From Sporosarcina psychrophila (GTDB lineage Bacteria; Bacillota; Bacilli; Bacillales_A; Planococcaceae), in contig NZ_CP014616.1 in NCBI RefSeq assembly GCF_001590685.1, positions 3,595,001 to 3,659,000 of the forward strand: a stretch of 64,000 bases of DNA, read 5' to 3'. A program made the position numbers and the translations under genes. Each line of letters starts with the position of its first letter. The first letter of the stretch is position 1. Below the pieces are notes generated by a model. It did not search any database. It saw nothing but the letters and a program-made list of their open reading frames with translations, and had not been told where the DNA came from. Of the stretch, positions 17,686 to 26,083 are shown in pieces.

Positions 17686-18207
17686 ATGATGATGGAGACA
17701 AGCGGATTTCATAATTACATCTGTGGTAAGTTGTTGGGGGACGGCTGCATTACGAAGCAGGACGGAAGAAAACCTCGCCTGCAGTTTATGCATCGAACAG
17801 AGGACGTTGGATGGGCAGAATACTGCTATGATCACTTGAAAAACTTCATACCTCTATCTCCCCCGACCTATCGGAAAGTGATGGATTTGCGAATCAAAAA
17901 GGGCTATTCTGAAAGCTATATCGTGCAATCCCGGACGGATGAAGTGATTACGAATTTGTATAAAAAATGGTATCCTAACGGGAGAAAGGTCCTTCCTTTT
18001 GACTTTATTGAAAAGCATTTGGATGAACGAGCATTGGCACGGTGGTACCAGGATCACGGCCATTTAAAGATAGTCAATGGAACTGTTAATAAAATCATCT
18101 TATCGACTGATAGTTTTTCTAACGAGGAAAATAAAAAAGGTACCTGTGCGTCAAACTTCAATACAAAATTCACCCAATTGTATACTTATAGAAGTAGTAT
18201 TGGGTAA
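17686..18207 (+). CDS. LAGLIDADG homing-endonuclease-type protein, C-terminus replaced by an insertion
   Basis: Native sequence runs to about residue 151, then continues for 22 residues into a foreign insert. The first LAGLIDADG-like helix is at about 10-20 (ICGKLLGDGCI) and the second at about 115-125 (ALARWYQDHGHLK), with IILSTDSFSNEEN, the typical strand and helix after the second motif. The acidic catalytic residues are Asp in LLGDG and Asp in YQDHG. AAAGGAGG precedes a triple ATG start. Such proteins cut DNA to spread introns or themselves. Loss of the end of the second domain probably inactivates it. It converges on the flagellin gene. Confidence 0.75.
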   Translation: MMMETSGFHNYICGKLLGDGCITKQDGRKPRLQFMHRTEDVGWAEYCYDHLKNFIPLSPPTYRKVMDLRIKKGYSESYIVQSRTDEVITNLYKKWYPNGRKVLPFDFIEKHLDERALARWYQDHGHLKIVNGTVNKIILSTDSFSNEENKKGTCASNFNTKFTQLYTYRSSIG

Positions 18208-18284
18208 GCTAATAAATAACTATTAAAATTTGCATTCTTATATAATCGAATTGAATAGTTAGATTAGTTTTTCGCACAGGTACC
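18139..18284 (+). mobile_element. 146-bp MITE-like element with terminal inverted repeats
   Basis: Ends GGTACCTGTGCG...CGCACAGGTACC (12 bp perfect, extending to 19 bp with two mismatches through AAACT/AGTTT). An internal ACCCAAT/ATTGGGT hairpin is present and there is no coding capacity. It interrupts the LAGLIDADG gene. No clear target duplication is visible. Confidence 0.75.
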
Positions 18285-18312
18285 TGAAATTTATTTCATT
18301 ACCTCTATATGT

Positions 18313-18345
18313 AAAAGAGACCCTAGTAAAACTAGAGTCTCTTTC
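18313..18345 (-). terminator. Flagellin gene terminator
   Basis: AAAGAGAC-C-CTAGT / ACTAG-A-GTCTCTTT stem with a 3-nt loop, 14 bp downstream of the flagellin stop. Confidence 0.8.
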
Positions 18346-18358
18346 ATGTAGTCTAATA

Positions 18359-20017
18359 TTAACGAAGAAGTTGTAGAACTCCTTGTGGTTGTTGGTTTGC
18401 TTGAGCCAACATTGCTTGAGCTGCTTGTAAAAGGATTGAGTTCTTAGTTTGTTCCATCATTTCTTTCGCCATATCAACGTCACGGATACGAGATTCCGCT
18501 GCTGTTAGGTTTTCAGAAGATGTGTTCAAGTTGTTGATTGTGTGGTCTAAACGGTTTTGGAATGCACCAAGATTTGACCGTTGAGCAGAAACCTTCTCAA
18601 TTGCAGCATTTACCTTAGTAATAGCTTCTTGCGCACCTTCTTTAGTTGACAAATTAACATCTTTTATTCCCAAAGCATCTGTACGCATATCTTCTATAGT
18701 AACTTTCATTGCTTGAGTTTGGTTAGCACCAATTTGGAAATCCACTCCGCCACCTTGAGTAGCACTGCTTTGTTTAGCTAGACCAAGTAATTGAGATGCT
18801 TCACTATTATCGAATTTAATACTGCTTGTCGCTTTATCTGAACCACTTTCAACTACCATTGCTCCATCTTTTACTGATACAGTCACAGATTTAAGTGCTT
18901 TATCAGATGCAACTGTTGCATTGTAAGCGGTGATTTTATCGTTAATGTCTTTTGCTAAGTCAGTAGCTAACTGGTCCATACCCTTACCAGTTGTAGTAGC
19001 ATCATAGTCGTTTTTAGTTCCAACTGTAGTCAATTTAACTTCAATTTCAGTACCATCAACATTTAGCTTAATTGTATCAGCTGCGTCAATTGCATTCACC
19101 GATGCCGCACCTGCCGCACTGAATACTCCTTCACTACCTGTTGCACTAACTCCAGTACCAGTAGATAGTGAAACTGCAGTTAAATGCATTAGATTAGTAA
19201 TAGCGGCCGGCTTATCAACATTAATTGTTGATGTATTCCCAGTTGAACCGGATTGAATTTCAACTTTCCCGCCAGTAAAACCAACAGTTACATCTTTTAT
19301 GCTAGTTTCATTTGTTTTATTATAATCAGCAATAGCTTTATTAATGTCTTCTTCCATTAATTTGGCTACATCTGTACCACTGGCTGATGCCGCTTTATAC
19401 TCAGCTACTCGGGCTGCATCAAGTGTAAATTCAATGTTAGCACCGTCAACACTTAGCTTTTCAGTACCTGCTACAAGCGTGTTAAGTACAGTAGCAGTTG
19501 GAGTAAAGGTTCCTCCTGCAGCATTTGCTGCCGTTTCTTTACCTAGTTCAGAACTGATAACTGCTGCATTGTCAGCACCCGCTAATTTCTTTTGACCAAC
19601 AGAACCATCAATTAATTTCTTTGTATTGAATTCTGTAGTATTACCAATACGGTCGATTTCTTCTTTCAACTGACCAATTTCTGTTTGGATAGATTCACGG
19701 TCAGCGTCAGTATTAGTGTCATTAGACGACTGAACAGATAGTTCACGCATACGTTGTAGAATGTCATGTGTTTCATTCAAAGCACCTTCAGCAGTTGCAA
19801 TCATAGAAATACCATCTTGAGCATTCTTGGAAGCTTGGTCTAACCCGCGAATTTGCCCACGCATTTTCTCTGAAATTGCAAGACCAGCTGCATCGTCCCC
19901 AGCTTTATTAATACGAAGACCTGAAGCCAATTTTTCCATAGATTTTGATTGGTTAGTTGTAGCTGTGTTCAACTGACGGTGTGTGTTAAGTGCTGCGATG
20001 TTGTGATTAATTCTCAT
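18359..20017 (-). CDS. hag: Flagellin with a large variable domain
   Basis: Filament subunit, exported by the flagellar type III machine. The 552 residues are about twice the length of B. subtilis Hag. The conserved D0/D1 N-terminus starts MRINHNIAALNTHRQLN, with GLRINKAGDDAAGLAISEKM and the C-terminal LTAAESRIRDVDMAKEMMEQ, ending QQPQGVLQLLR. Residues about 150-400 are a Thr/Ala/Ser-rich insert (D2/D3) exposed on the filament. Within it VNVDGTEIEVKL-like blocks recur, suggesting internally duplicated domains. The start at 20017 is fixed by AAGGAGG and by the invariant MRINHN; a longer in-frame ATG exists but lies in the leader. A SigD promoter and CsrA hairpin lie upstream. Confidence 0.97.
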   Translation of the reverse strand: MRINHNIAALNTHRQLNTATTNQSKSMEKLASGLRINKAGDDAAGLAISEKMRGQIRGLDQASKNAQDGISMIATAEGALNETHDILQRMRELSVQSSNDTNTDADRESIQTEIGQLKEEIDRIGNTTEFNTKKLIDGSVGQKKLAGADNAAVISSELGKETAANAAGGTFTPTATVLNTLVAGTEKLSVDGANIEFTLDAARVAEYKAASASGTDVAKLMEEDINKAIADYNKTNETSIKDVTVGFTGGKVEIQSGSTGNTSTINVDKPAAITNLMHLTAVSLSTGTGVSATGSEGVFSAAGAASVNAIDAADTIKLNVDGTEIEVKLTTVGTKNDYDATTTGKGMDQLATDLAKDINDKITAYNATVASDKALKSVTVSVKDGAMVVESGSDKATSSIKFDNSEASQLLGLAKQSSATQGGGVDFQIGANQTQAMKVTIEDMRTDALGIKDVNLSTKEGAQEAITKVNAAIEKVSAQRSNLGAFQNRLDHTINNLNTSSENLTAAESRIRDVDMAKEMMEQTKNSILLQAAQAMLAQANQQPQGVLQLLR

Positions 20018-20043
20018 TATAATTTCCTCCTTGAATGTATGTT

Positions 20044-20061
20044 GCTCACGTCCTTGTGAGC
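20044..20061 (-). promoter_or_regulatory. CsrA-binding hairpin in the flagellin leader
   Basis: In the mRNA GCUCAC-AAGGAC-GUGAGC presents GGA in a 6-nt loop on a 6-bp stem, 27 nt before the start codon. A second GGA is the ribosome site itself. This is the two-site layout by which CsrA represses hag translation in B. subtilis until FliW removes it. Confidence 0.75.
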
Positions 20062-20121
20062 ACATTTTTTATACCGAGGAGACCGAGCCGGCCGGACCCC
20101 GTTTTCCTCGCTACAATACTA

Positions 20122-20148
20122 TTATCGGATTGTCTTTTAGAATGTTTA
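20122..20148 (-). promoter_or_regulatory. SigD promoter of flagellin
   Basis: Minus strand TAAA (20148-20145), exactly 15 bp, TCCGATAA (20129-20122): one mismatch to the SigD consensus. Confidence 0.85.
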
Positions 20149-20174
20149 ATAGAAATGTTTATTTTTTCAAAAAT

Positions 20175-20231
20175 GGGTGCCAGTTGCCGCCACAATTCGA
20201 CGTTCGTGAATTGTGGCGGCAACTGGCACCC
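20175..20231. repeat. Perfect 24-bp palindromic repeat (REP-like) between csrA and flagellin
   Basis: GGGTGCCAGTTGCCGCCACA-ATTC and its exact complement around a 9-nt loop. It may end the csrA transcript although its T-run is weak. A degenerate relative lies at 20928-20986. Confidence 0.8.
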
Positions 20232-20237
20232 TGGCTT

Positions 20238-20459
20238 CTATTTTTTTTCGTTTTTGAGATAATCCATAAAACCGTCTATTTTGACTGCTTCTGTATTTGA
20301 CTCTGATACTTCTTGTCTTAATTCACCGCGCAAAATAGTGACGTTTTTGGGTGCGTTAATGGCAATCCGGACTTGGTCGCCTTTTATTTCACTGATGGTA
20401 ATTTCTATTTGATCGCCAAGCCAGATGGATTCGCCTTTTTTTCGAGATAATACGAGCAT
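20238..20459 (-). CDS. csrA: Carbon storage regulator CsrA
   Basis: 73-residue RNA-binding dimer that represses flagellin translation. [20 protein letters not shown] and the RNA-contact [18 protein letters not shown] (GLxAP-like and E-x-R-E region) are intact. The start is the ATG at 20459 (GGGGTGACGG before it); upstream in-frame codons overlap fliW and are not translated. The gene begins 4 bp after fliW, so the antagonist FliW and CsrA are co-expressed immediately upstream of their target flagellin gene. Confidence 0.95.
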   Translation of the reverse strand: MLVLSRKKGESIWLGDQIEITISEIKGDQVRIAINAPKNVTILRGELRQEVSESNTEAVKIDGFMDYLKNEKK

Positions 20460-20463
20460 TCCG

Positions 20464-20907
20464 TCACCCCTTGTCTTTCTGCATCTGTGCGTCGATGGCA
20501 TATCTAATTGGATAGTCCGTTTTTTCCAGAATACATTGTTTTGCTATTCTGGATTTTGTGTTAATGATGACGGGTGCTTTTAAGTTTACAGTGGAGGCAT
20601 TGAAAGGTTCTTTGACTGTAACGATTGTTAAGATAATTATATCTTCTTCGGATTCTATGTTGAGGGCTTCTACGGTTGATTCGTCTAAGTCGAAAGTATA
20701 GTCACTGATGAATAAGTAGGGATTTGCTGTTACAAAACCTACTTCTTTTGAATTTATTGACTGGAGAATCTGATAGACTTCGTTGCCTTCTATAGAGAGT
20801 AATATAAAGTTCTTTTCATTTTCGAAGCCTGGTAATCCGTTGTCAAATGTAAGGATTTCGGATTCTAGTGCTTCTACTTCTCCAAGGATTGTGGATTGGA
20901 TTTTCAT
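20464..20907 (-). CDS. fliW: Flagellar assembly factor FliW
   Basis: 147 residues. FliW binds flagellin or CsrA; when flagellin is exported, FliW is freed and sequesters CsrA. Conserved features: [20 protein letters not shown] near residues 18-37, then [42 protein letters not shown] near the end. The true start ([11 protein letters not shown], 20907) follows AAGGAGAAG; longer in-frame codons run through a palindromic repeat. Tightly linked to csrA. Confidence 0.95.
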   Translation of the reverse strand: MKIQSTILGEVEALESEILTFDNGLPGFENEKNFILLSIEGNEVYQILQSINSKEVGFVTANPYLFISDYTFDLDESTVEALNIESEEDIIILTIVTVKEPFNASTVNLKAPVIINTKSRIAKQCILEKTDYPIRYAIDAQMQKDKG

Positions 20908-20927
20908 AGTTTTCTTCTCCTTTATAG

Positions 20928-20986
20928 GGTGCCTGGCGCTGCCACAATTCGCTAAAGAACACGAATGGATGTCAGTGTCTGGCACC
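20928..20986. repeat. Degenerate copy of the GGTGCC...GGCACC palindrome
   Basis: GGTGCCTGGCGCTGCCACAA with an imperfect complement ending TGTCTGGCACC around CACAATTCG/CGAAT. Same arm words as the perfect palindrome 0.7 kb away, in the yviE-fliW gap. Confidence 0.6.
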
Positions 20987-21014
20987 TGGATATGCTTGGC
21001 ACCGAGTATGTTAG

Positions 21015-21569
21015 TTAGACTTTCCAATCAATCTGGATTGATGGTTCTCGAAGCAATTCTGCCGTTACTTTTCCTGGTGTGTATGTATGCATTGGCTTGT
21101 TCGCATTACTGTTATTAATCACTTTTTGAGGTTCTACTCGAATATCCACGCTACCGGGTTCAAATGAAACTTTGACACTGCCATAGGATGGGATGAACTT
21201 TACATTTAAACTGCTATACGGTTTTCTAAGCGCTCTTTCAGCGAATGACTGAATTGGATTCCCCCCCTTTTCAATCATCATAAGTTCAATTCCGTCTTGT
21301 GCACGGCGAGCAATTCCATTAGACGCTTCTGAACGGGCATACTGGGCAACTTCTGCTGTACGGCGGGCAGCACTTATTAAGTCTATGTCTGCTCGTGCTT
21401 CCGTCGTATCTATTGATAGCCTCGACTTTGTTGTATTGATTGTCATTTGTGCTTGTGGTTGTTGAATATCTAATGTTGCGCCTGGTTGTTCAATTTCTTG
21501 GACTGGTCTTCGGGTAGTCAGACCTAGTTGTGCTTTTGTTGTTGTCACTTGAAGTTGTGGGATATTCAC
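21015..21569 (-). CDS. yviE: YviE-like flagellar-locus protein (DUF6470 type)
   Basis: 184 residues from a GTG (AGAAGGTG ribosome site) reading MNIPQLQVTTTKAQLGL. Features shared with B. subtilis YviE: alternating Q-P/T-T strands (IEQPGATLDIQQPQAQMTIN), then an alpha-helical segment (ARRTAEVAQYARSEASNGIA) with GIARRAQDGIELMMIEKGGNPI. It lies between flgL and fliW, as in B. subtilis. The function is unknown; conservation of position implies a motility role. An in-frame ATG 39 bp upstream is the alternative start. Confidence 0.85.
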   Translation of the reverse strand: MNIPQLQVTTTKAQLGLTTRRPVQEIEQPGATLDIQQPQAQMTINTTKSRLSIDTTEARADIDLISAARRTAEVAQYARSEASNGIARRAQDGIELMMIEKGGNPIQSFAERALRKPYSSLNVKFIPSYGSVKVSFEPGSVDIRVEPQKVINNSNANKPMHTYTPGKVTAELLREPSIQIDWKV

Positions 21570-21648
21570 ATTGTCACCTTCTAAAGAAAGCGTTTGGAGG
21601 TTGTCCAAACGCTTTCTGAGATTTTATATGGATTGTATTGGGTGCTGT

Positions 21649-22527
21649 TTATCGTAAGAAATCTACAAGTGATGGTTGGATAATACGTGAGCCTACAGAA
21701 AGTGCTGCACGATGGATTGATTCTTGTGTTAACATTTCAGTGATCACTTTTTCGTAATCGATGTCTTCGTTTTCGCTCATTTGTTTTTTTGCAGAGGCTT
21801 CTTGAGAATCCAAGCGATTCCCCATCATTTCAACTCGGTTTTGGCGAGCACCGATGTCTGCTCGTGTTGTTAGGACCTTGTCCATATTGGCGTCGACTTT
21901 TGCAATTGCAGTGCTGAAGTCTGTATCGGGATTAGCGAATTCGCCAAACATGTCATCGATTTCTTTAAATAGATTTAACACATTTGCATTTACATTCAAT
22001 GTAACGCCGTCAAAAACTTCAATATCGACACTTTTTTCAAATGCGGATGGATTATTTGGGTCTACAGCCGGATATCCACCTGCTTGTTTATCATAAAGAG
22101 GAGAAGCGGTTTTCGTACCACTGAAAATATATTTATCTCCGACTTTTGTATTCGCCATGTCTCGAATCTGCTCACGCAACTGATTGAGCTCACTTTGCAC
22201 CTTTTCTTTATCTAATGGTGTCATTGTTCCAGTGGCGGCACTTGTAACAAGTTCTTTCGCGCGGTGCATAGCTTGTCCGACTTTATCAAGTGCATCGTCT
22301 GAGCTATCAAGGTAATTATTGACTTCACCTAGGTTACGTTGGTATTGGGCAACTTTGTCCACTTGTGTCCTATAGGCCATACCTTTCATGGCAACGACTG
22401 GATCATCTGATGGACGGTTCACTTTTTTACCTGTATTGAGCTGGTCTTGCAGTTTGCCCATTTTATTGTAGCTCGTGGAAAGATTCCGGAGCATGTTATT
22501 GGATAGCATCGATTGTGTTACGCGCAT
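21649..22527 (-). CDS. flgL: Flagellar hook-filament junction protein FlgL (HAP3)
   Basis: 292 residues. It joins the hook to the filament above FlgK. The flagellin-like N-terminus MRVTQSMLSNNMLRNLSTSY with LNTGKKVNRPSDDPV, and a C-terminal IDYEKVITEMLTQESIHRAA ending RIIQPSLVDFLR, are typical. Nineteen base pairs separate it from flgK, so both share one transcript. Length and termini are normal. Confidence 0.95.
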   Translation of the reverse strand: MRVTQSMLSNNMLRNLSTSYNKMGKLQDQLNTGKKVNRPSDDPVVAMKGMAYRTQVDKVAQYQRNLGEVNNYLDSSDDALDKVGQAMHRAKELVTSAATGTMTPLDKEKVQSELNQLREQIRDMANTKVGDKYIFSGTKTASPLYDKQAGGYPAVDPNNPSAFEKSVDIEVFDGVTLNVNANVLNLFKEIDDMFGEFANPDTDFSTAIAKVDANMDKVLTTRADIGARQNRVEMMGNRLDSQEASAKKQMSENEDIDYEKVITEMLTQESIHRAALSVGSRIIQPSLVDFLR

Positions 22528-22546
22528 TTAGATGATTGCTCCTTTC

Positions 22547-24103
22547 TTACATTCCTACTCGGCCCATGCCGTTGATGATTTTGTCGAGGGTTTCGTCGAC
22601 GACGGTGATCATACGTGCGGATGCGTTGTATGCCTGTTGGAATCTGATCATATCTGTCATTTCTTCATCTAATGAAACGGAACTAATTGAAGCACGTCTG
22701 TGTTCGACTGCACCAAGTAGTGTTGCCGAATTGAATGTCATTCGTTCGGCTTGTTGGCCGTCGACACCAAGTTGACCTATTACACCTTGGAAGTAGGTTT
22801 GGAGGGTCGATCCTCCCAGTGTTGCGGAGGTGGAAAACTGAACATTCGCAAGATTTTTTGCATTCTTACCATTCCCCTCTTCAGCCCCTGTAGAGTCCGA
22901 TGCCGCGAGTAAATTAGAATCTTTCATGAGGGCTTCAGATACAAAAATATTACCGGCTGTAAATGGACCAGGACCTTTTGTATCAAAGAAATTACCGCCT
23001 TTGACTCCATTGATATCTGTTCCGCTTGTATGAACGATATTCATCTGATCTCCGAAAGCTGCAGCCATTTTATTTAACTCGGCGATCATTTTAGGGTAAA
23101 GGCCTTTAGTTGTTTCTGGGATTGGAACTCCATTTGTATCTGTATCTACAGTTCCGTATGAGTTCATCAGTGACTTCACTTTTCCAATATCAAGGAGATT
23201 TGAATGTTCCGCATCTACTATCGTTCCATTGGGTTGAGTTATTTTCAAACCTGTAATTGCGTTGTTTTCATTCGTTGAAACGTCGTGAAGAGAAGATGGA
23301 TTCGTATCCAACTTTGCATGTTCACTACGATTGACAAGTTCCACTTTCGTTCCGTCTTTCAATTTCAATGTCACTGTCACCGAACCTTCAGCAATTGCCG
23401 ATGCCCGTCCACCCGATTTTTCATAGCTCGTTTCAATCGGGAAGTAGCCGGATAGTTCATCCACAAGTGCATCCCGAGCATCGTACAAGTCATTCGGTAA
23501 ATAGCCGTTTGGTTCGACTTTTTGTATTTGGTCGTTCAGCTCTGAAATCTGTTTAAGGATGGAGTTGACTTGACCTGCAGATATATCAATTTCTTTTCCT
23601 AGGTTTGTCTGGATTTCCGTCAATGATTTGTGCATGTGGTTGAATGAATCGGCAACTGTTTGACCACGCTGTACGACAACCGCACGTGCACCCCCGTTTT
23701 CAGGGTTGACGGCAAGGTCCTGCAGCGATTGCCAAAATTCACTGAGTGATTTCTGAAGCCCGTATGCAGAAGGTTCATTCAAGACATCTTCCATTTGAGA
23801 AATCGCTTTTGTTTGGGAATCCCAGTAGCCTAGTTTATTGGATTCTTGTCTGTATTGCTGGTCGACAAAACCATCACGAATACGCTGGATAGAGCCCGCT
23901 TGGACACCTGTCCCGAGGAATCCGGGCATTGTGCCGGCACTTAGACCCGTGCCCGGGAATCCTGCTGTTGCTTCCATATTGACACGCTGGCGTGAGTAGC
24001 CGAGTGTGTTGGCGTTACTGATGTTGTGTCCTGTTGTATAAAGTGCGGATTGCTGCGTGAACAAGCCGCGTTTGCTTGTTTCAAGTCCCATAAATGTAGA
24101 CAT
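22547..24103 (-). CDS. flgK: Flagellar hook-associated protein FlgK (HAP1)
   Basis: 518 residues. First junction protein on the hook. It starts MSTFMGLETSKRGLFTQQSA, followed by NISNANTLGYSRQRVN, the signature of flagellar rod/hook proteins, and ends EEMTDMIRFQQAYNASARMI plus VVDETLDKIINGMGRVGM. A variable middle (about 230-420) is usual. It is preceded by its chaperone gene flgN, 11 bp upstream. Confidence 0.97.
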   Translation of the reverse strand: MSTFMGLETSKRGLFTQQSALYTTGHNISNANTLGYSRQRVNMEATAGFPGTGLSAGTMPGFLGTGVQAGSIQRIRDGFVDQQYRQESNKLGYWDSQTKAISQMEDVLNEPSAYGLQKSLSEFWQSLQDLAVNPENGGARAVVVQRGQTVADSFNHMHKSLTEIQTNLGKEIDISAGQVNSILKQISELNDQIQKVEPNGYLPNDLYDARDALVDELSGYFPIETSYEKSGGRASAIAEGSVTVTLKLKDGTKVELVNRSEHAKLDTNPSSLHDVSTNENNAITGLKITQPNGTIVDAEHSNLLDIGKVKSLMNSYGTVDTDTNGVPIPETTKGLYPKMIAELNKMAAAFGDQMNIVHTSGTDINGVKGGNFFDTKGPGPFTAGNIFVSEALMKDSNLLAASDSTGAEEGNGKNAKNLANVQFSTSATLGGSTLQTYFQGVIGQLGVDGQQAERMTFNSATLLGAVEHRRASISSVSLDEEMTDMIRFQQAYNASARMITVVDETLDKIINGMGRVGM

Positions 24104-24114
24104 TATTTTCCCCC

Positions 24115-24612
24115 TCAGGCATTTGAATCAAAAGATGGTTGTTCTTTTGATATTTTTTGTCCGCTGATTTCGGTTTTTGAGTAGTTAACTGATTCCGAAC
24201 GTGGTCGGACGATGTCCAGCGACAGATTCACGAACTGAAGGGACTGGTAGGTCAGCTTCTGGTTCAGATCATTTTGCCATTTCAAGTCGTGAATCGCATG
24301 CAGGAGACGGTCCCTCGCCTCCTCAAGGCTTTTGTTGTCCGCTTCCGGTACGACGTCGAGCAGGTCGGTGACGGTAGGATTGAGTGATGCTGATCGTCCT
24401 TGATCAGCCAAATACTGCGCCACATCCCGTTGTCTGAGGCCATCCATTTGGATGATAGCTGCCAAATGGGATTGCTCGTCTTTCAACAATTGATCGAGTC
24501 CTTCCATGTCCCCGTTTTTGATAACTGCCGTCTTGTCGTACGCGATCCGGAGCAAGCTTTTATGAAGTTTTTCCAGGTTTTTAAGTGACGTCAGGATGGT
24601 TGTGATAGACAT
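24115..24612 (-). CDS. flgN: FlgN-type export chaperone for FlgK/FlgL
   Basis: 165 residues, all-helical (FlgN/YvyG family). It holds FlgK and FlgL soluble before export. LTSLKNLEKLHKSLLRIAYD and the mid region KNGDMEGLDQLLKDEQSHLA match the family pattern, with a disordered Ser/Lys tail. It sits between flgM and flgK as in B. subtilis. A GGAGG site precedes the ATG. Confidence 0.85.
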   Translation of the reverse strand: MSITTILTSLKNLEKLHKSLLRIAYDKTAVIKNGDMEGLDQLLKDEQSHLAAIIQMDGLRQRDVAQYLADQGRSASLNPTVTDLLDVVPEADNKSLEEARDRLLHAIHDLKWQNDLNQKLTYQSLQFVNLSLDIVRPRSESVNYSKTEISGQKISKEQPSFDSNA

Positions 24613-24642
24613 GTTTTCCTCCTACTTTCATTCAATCAGTAT

Positions 24643-24906
24643 TTACGGTTTGAAGTACTTAACCAAGTTGGAGGCGAGCTTTTCAGGATTGACTTCGTAT
24701 GTTCCGGCTTGGACTTGTTCTTTTAATTCTTGCACACGCTCATTGCGCCCCACTGTAAATGTGGACGTTTCCGAAAGTTTTTTTGCTTCGGATGAAATTT
24801 CGAGTTTATCGGTTTTCATTTTCGCTTTCTGTTCTGTCTGTTCCGCTTTTAACTGGTTTGTTTTGTACGGGTTGACGGCAGGTACATTAAACTTTTGGAT
24901 TTTCAT
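24643..24906 (-). CDS. flgM: Anti-sigma-D factor FlgM
   Basis: 87 residues, largely disordered alone. It binds SigD until the hook is complete. The C-terminal half (LEISSEAKKLSETSTF, then ERVQELKEQVQAGTYEVNPE and LASNLVKYF) is the sigma-binding helix region typical of FlgM. It has its own SigD promoter upstream, giving the known negative feedback. Confidence 0.9.
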   Translation of the reverse strand: MKIQKFNVPAVNPYKTNQLKAEQTEQKAKMKTDKLEISSEAKKLSETSTFTVGRNERVQELKEQVQAGTYEVNPEKLASNLVKYFKP

Positions 24907-24960
24907 TTGTTCTCGCTCCTTTCGTTAGTAGCTTATGCACTACGTTATGCTCTATTCTTT

Positions 24961-24987
24961 ATTTCGGCATAAATTCGTGAACGTTTA
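24961..24987 (-). promoter_or_regulatory. SigD promoter of flgM
   Basis: Minus strand TAAA (24987-24984), 15 bp, GCCGAAAT (24968-24961): close to consensus, 54 bp before the flgM start. Confidence 0.8.
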
Positions 24988-25005
24988 GGGCCTTTCGAAC
25001 GAAAA

Positions 25006-25035
25006 AACCGGTTAGTCCGAAAACTACCGGTTGTT
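25006..25035 (-). terminator. Terminator after yvyF
   Basis: AACCGGT / ACCGGTT with TAGT/ACTA inside, between yvyF and flgM. It separates the competence transcript from the SigD-driven flagellar one. Confidence 0.65.
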
Positions 25036-25037
25036 TC

Positions 25038-25463
25038 TTATTTTCTTTTACGATCTGCATGGTAGGTTGCTTTGTCATTTGCATCGACGACTTCTCTGAA
25101 TTCCTGCGCCGCCTCAAACGTTCTAAGTTCATTTTTAATGTCCGCTGTACAACTAACGCACAGTTTCCCTGTGTTCGTCAGCTTGCCGCAATTGTCACAC
25201 GGGTAACCAAGGTTCGGAAATAATGCAGGCTGAAGTCGGCCTTTACGCACCCATTGGTGAAGAAGGGTTTCCGTTACGCCCGTTGCTTCAACAATCCGTT
25301 CAATTGTTGCCGCCCTGTTTTCACGTCGTCTTAAGAAACGATAGACTTCTTCATACATTTTTTCTTCGCTCACAGCGCACTTCGCGCAAACGTCACGTAG
25401 ACCCGTATAGTTAAAAAAATCGCCACATTTTGGGCAGTCTCGTAGTTCAGCCATATTGTTCAT
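25038..25463 (-). CDS. yvyF: YvyF-like flagellar operon protein with two zinc-finger-like Cys clusters
   Basis: 141 residues. The N-terminal zinc ribbon CPKCGDFFNYTGLRDVCAKC, a helix-turn-helix-like middle (RAATIERIVEATGVTETLLHQWVRKGRLQP) and a second Cys cluster (CDNCGKL...GKLCVSC) match the flagellar operon protein family between comFC and flgM. The combination suggests DNA or RNA binding. The role in motility or competence is not established. Confidence 0.9.
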   Translation of the reverse strand: MNNMAELRDCPKCGDFFNYTGLRDVCAKCAVSEEKMYEEVYRFLRRRENRAATIERIVEATGVTETLLHQWVRKGRLQPALFPNLGYPCDNCGKLTNTGKLCVSCTADIKNELRTFEAAQEFREVVDANDKATYHADRKRK

Positions 25464-25474
25464 CTCCTATTAAT

Positions 25475-26083
25475 TCATTGCTCAGCTCGAATTAGTGTAA
25501 CCGCATCGACACGTGTGGCACCTGCCTCTTTTAAGACAGTAGCCGCATGACGGAGCGTAGTACCGGTTGTATAGATATCATCTACTAGTATGTACGTGCC
25601 TGGTTGAATTGCCGTTCCCTGTTTCAACTTGAATAAAGGCTCCATCGCAAGACGTTGTGCCTTCGATTTCTCGCCCATTGCTTCAGTTCCTGTTTTTTCA
25701 AGTAGATGTGAAAAAGGAATACGTGCACTTTTCAATAGTTCATCGACATGGGCGAATGTCCGCTGCATTCTTTTTTCTGGATGCATCGGTATTGGAACGA
25801 TTGTTGCTTTTCCTTTTAAGAGGGTACGCAGTTCATTCGCGAAGACGCTTGCTAATGCAACGTCTTGAAGGAATTTGTATTGGTGCAGGTATTCTCGCAT
25901 TGCTTCGTTATATGTGTAAAGTGAAGTGATTTGATCCAAAAATGGTTCTTCTTCTTTTATGTCGGCACGTTGAAACTTTTTTGAACAGTCTTGGCAAATT
26001 TCTGTTAGTTTTTCGAGTGCGAGTAGCGCTTTCCAGGACGGTTTTTCTGCAATCGGCGTTTCACACAGCAGGCAACTGTTCAT
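25475..26083 (-). CDS. comFC: ComFC-family phosphoribosyltransferase-like competence protein
   Basis: 202 residues. An N-terminal Cys4 zinc site (CLLCETPI...CQDC) precedes a phosphoribosyltransferase fold with the PRPP loop YILVDDIYTTGTTLRHAA. It is needed for DNA uptake in B. subtilis, and its homologues act with ComFA in internalising single-stranded DNA. Its ATG overlaps the comFA stop by four bases, so the two are translationally coupled. B. subtilis has comFB between them; it is absent here. Confidence 0.93.
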   Translation of the reverse strand: MNSCLLCETPIAEKPSWKALLALEKLTEICQDCSKKFQRADIKEEEPFLDQITSLYTYNEAMREYLHQYKFLQDVALASVFANELRTLLKGKATIVPIPMHPEKRMQRTFAHVDELLKSARIPFSHLLEKTGTEAMGEKSKAQRLAMEPLFKLKQGTAIQPGTYILVDDIYTTGTTLRHAATVLKEAGATRVDAVTLIRAEQ

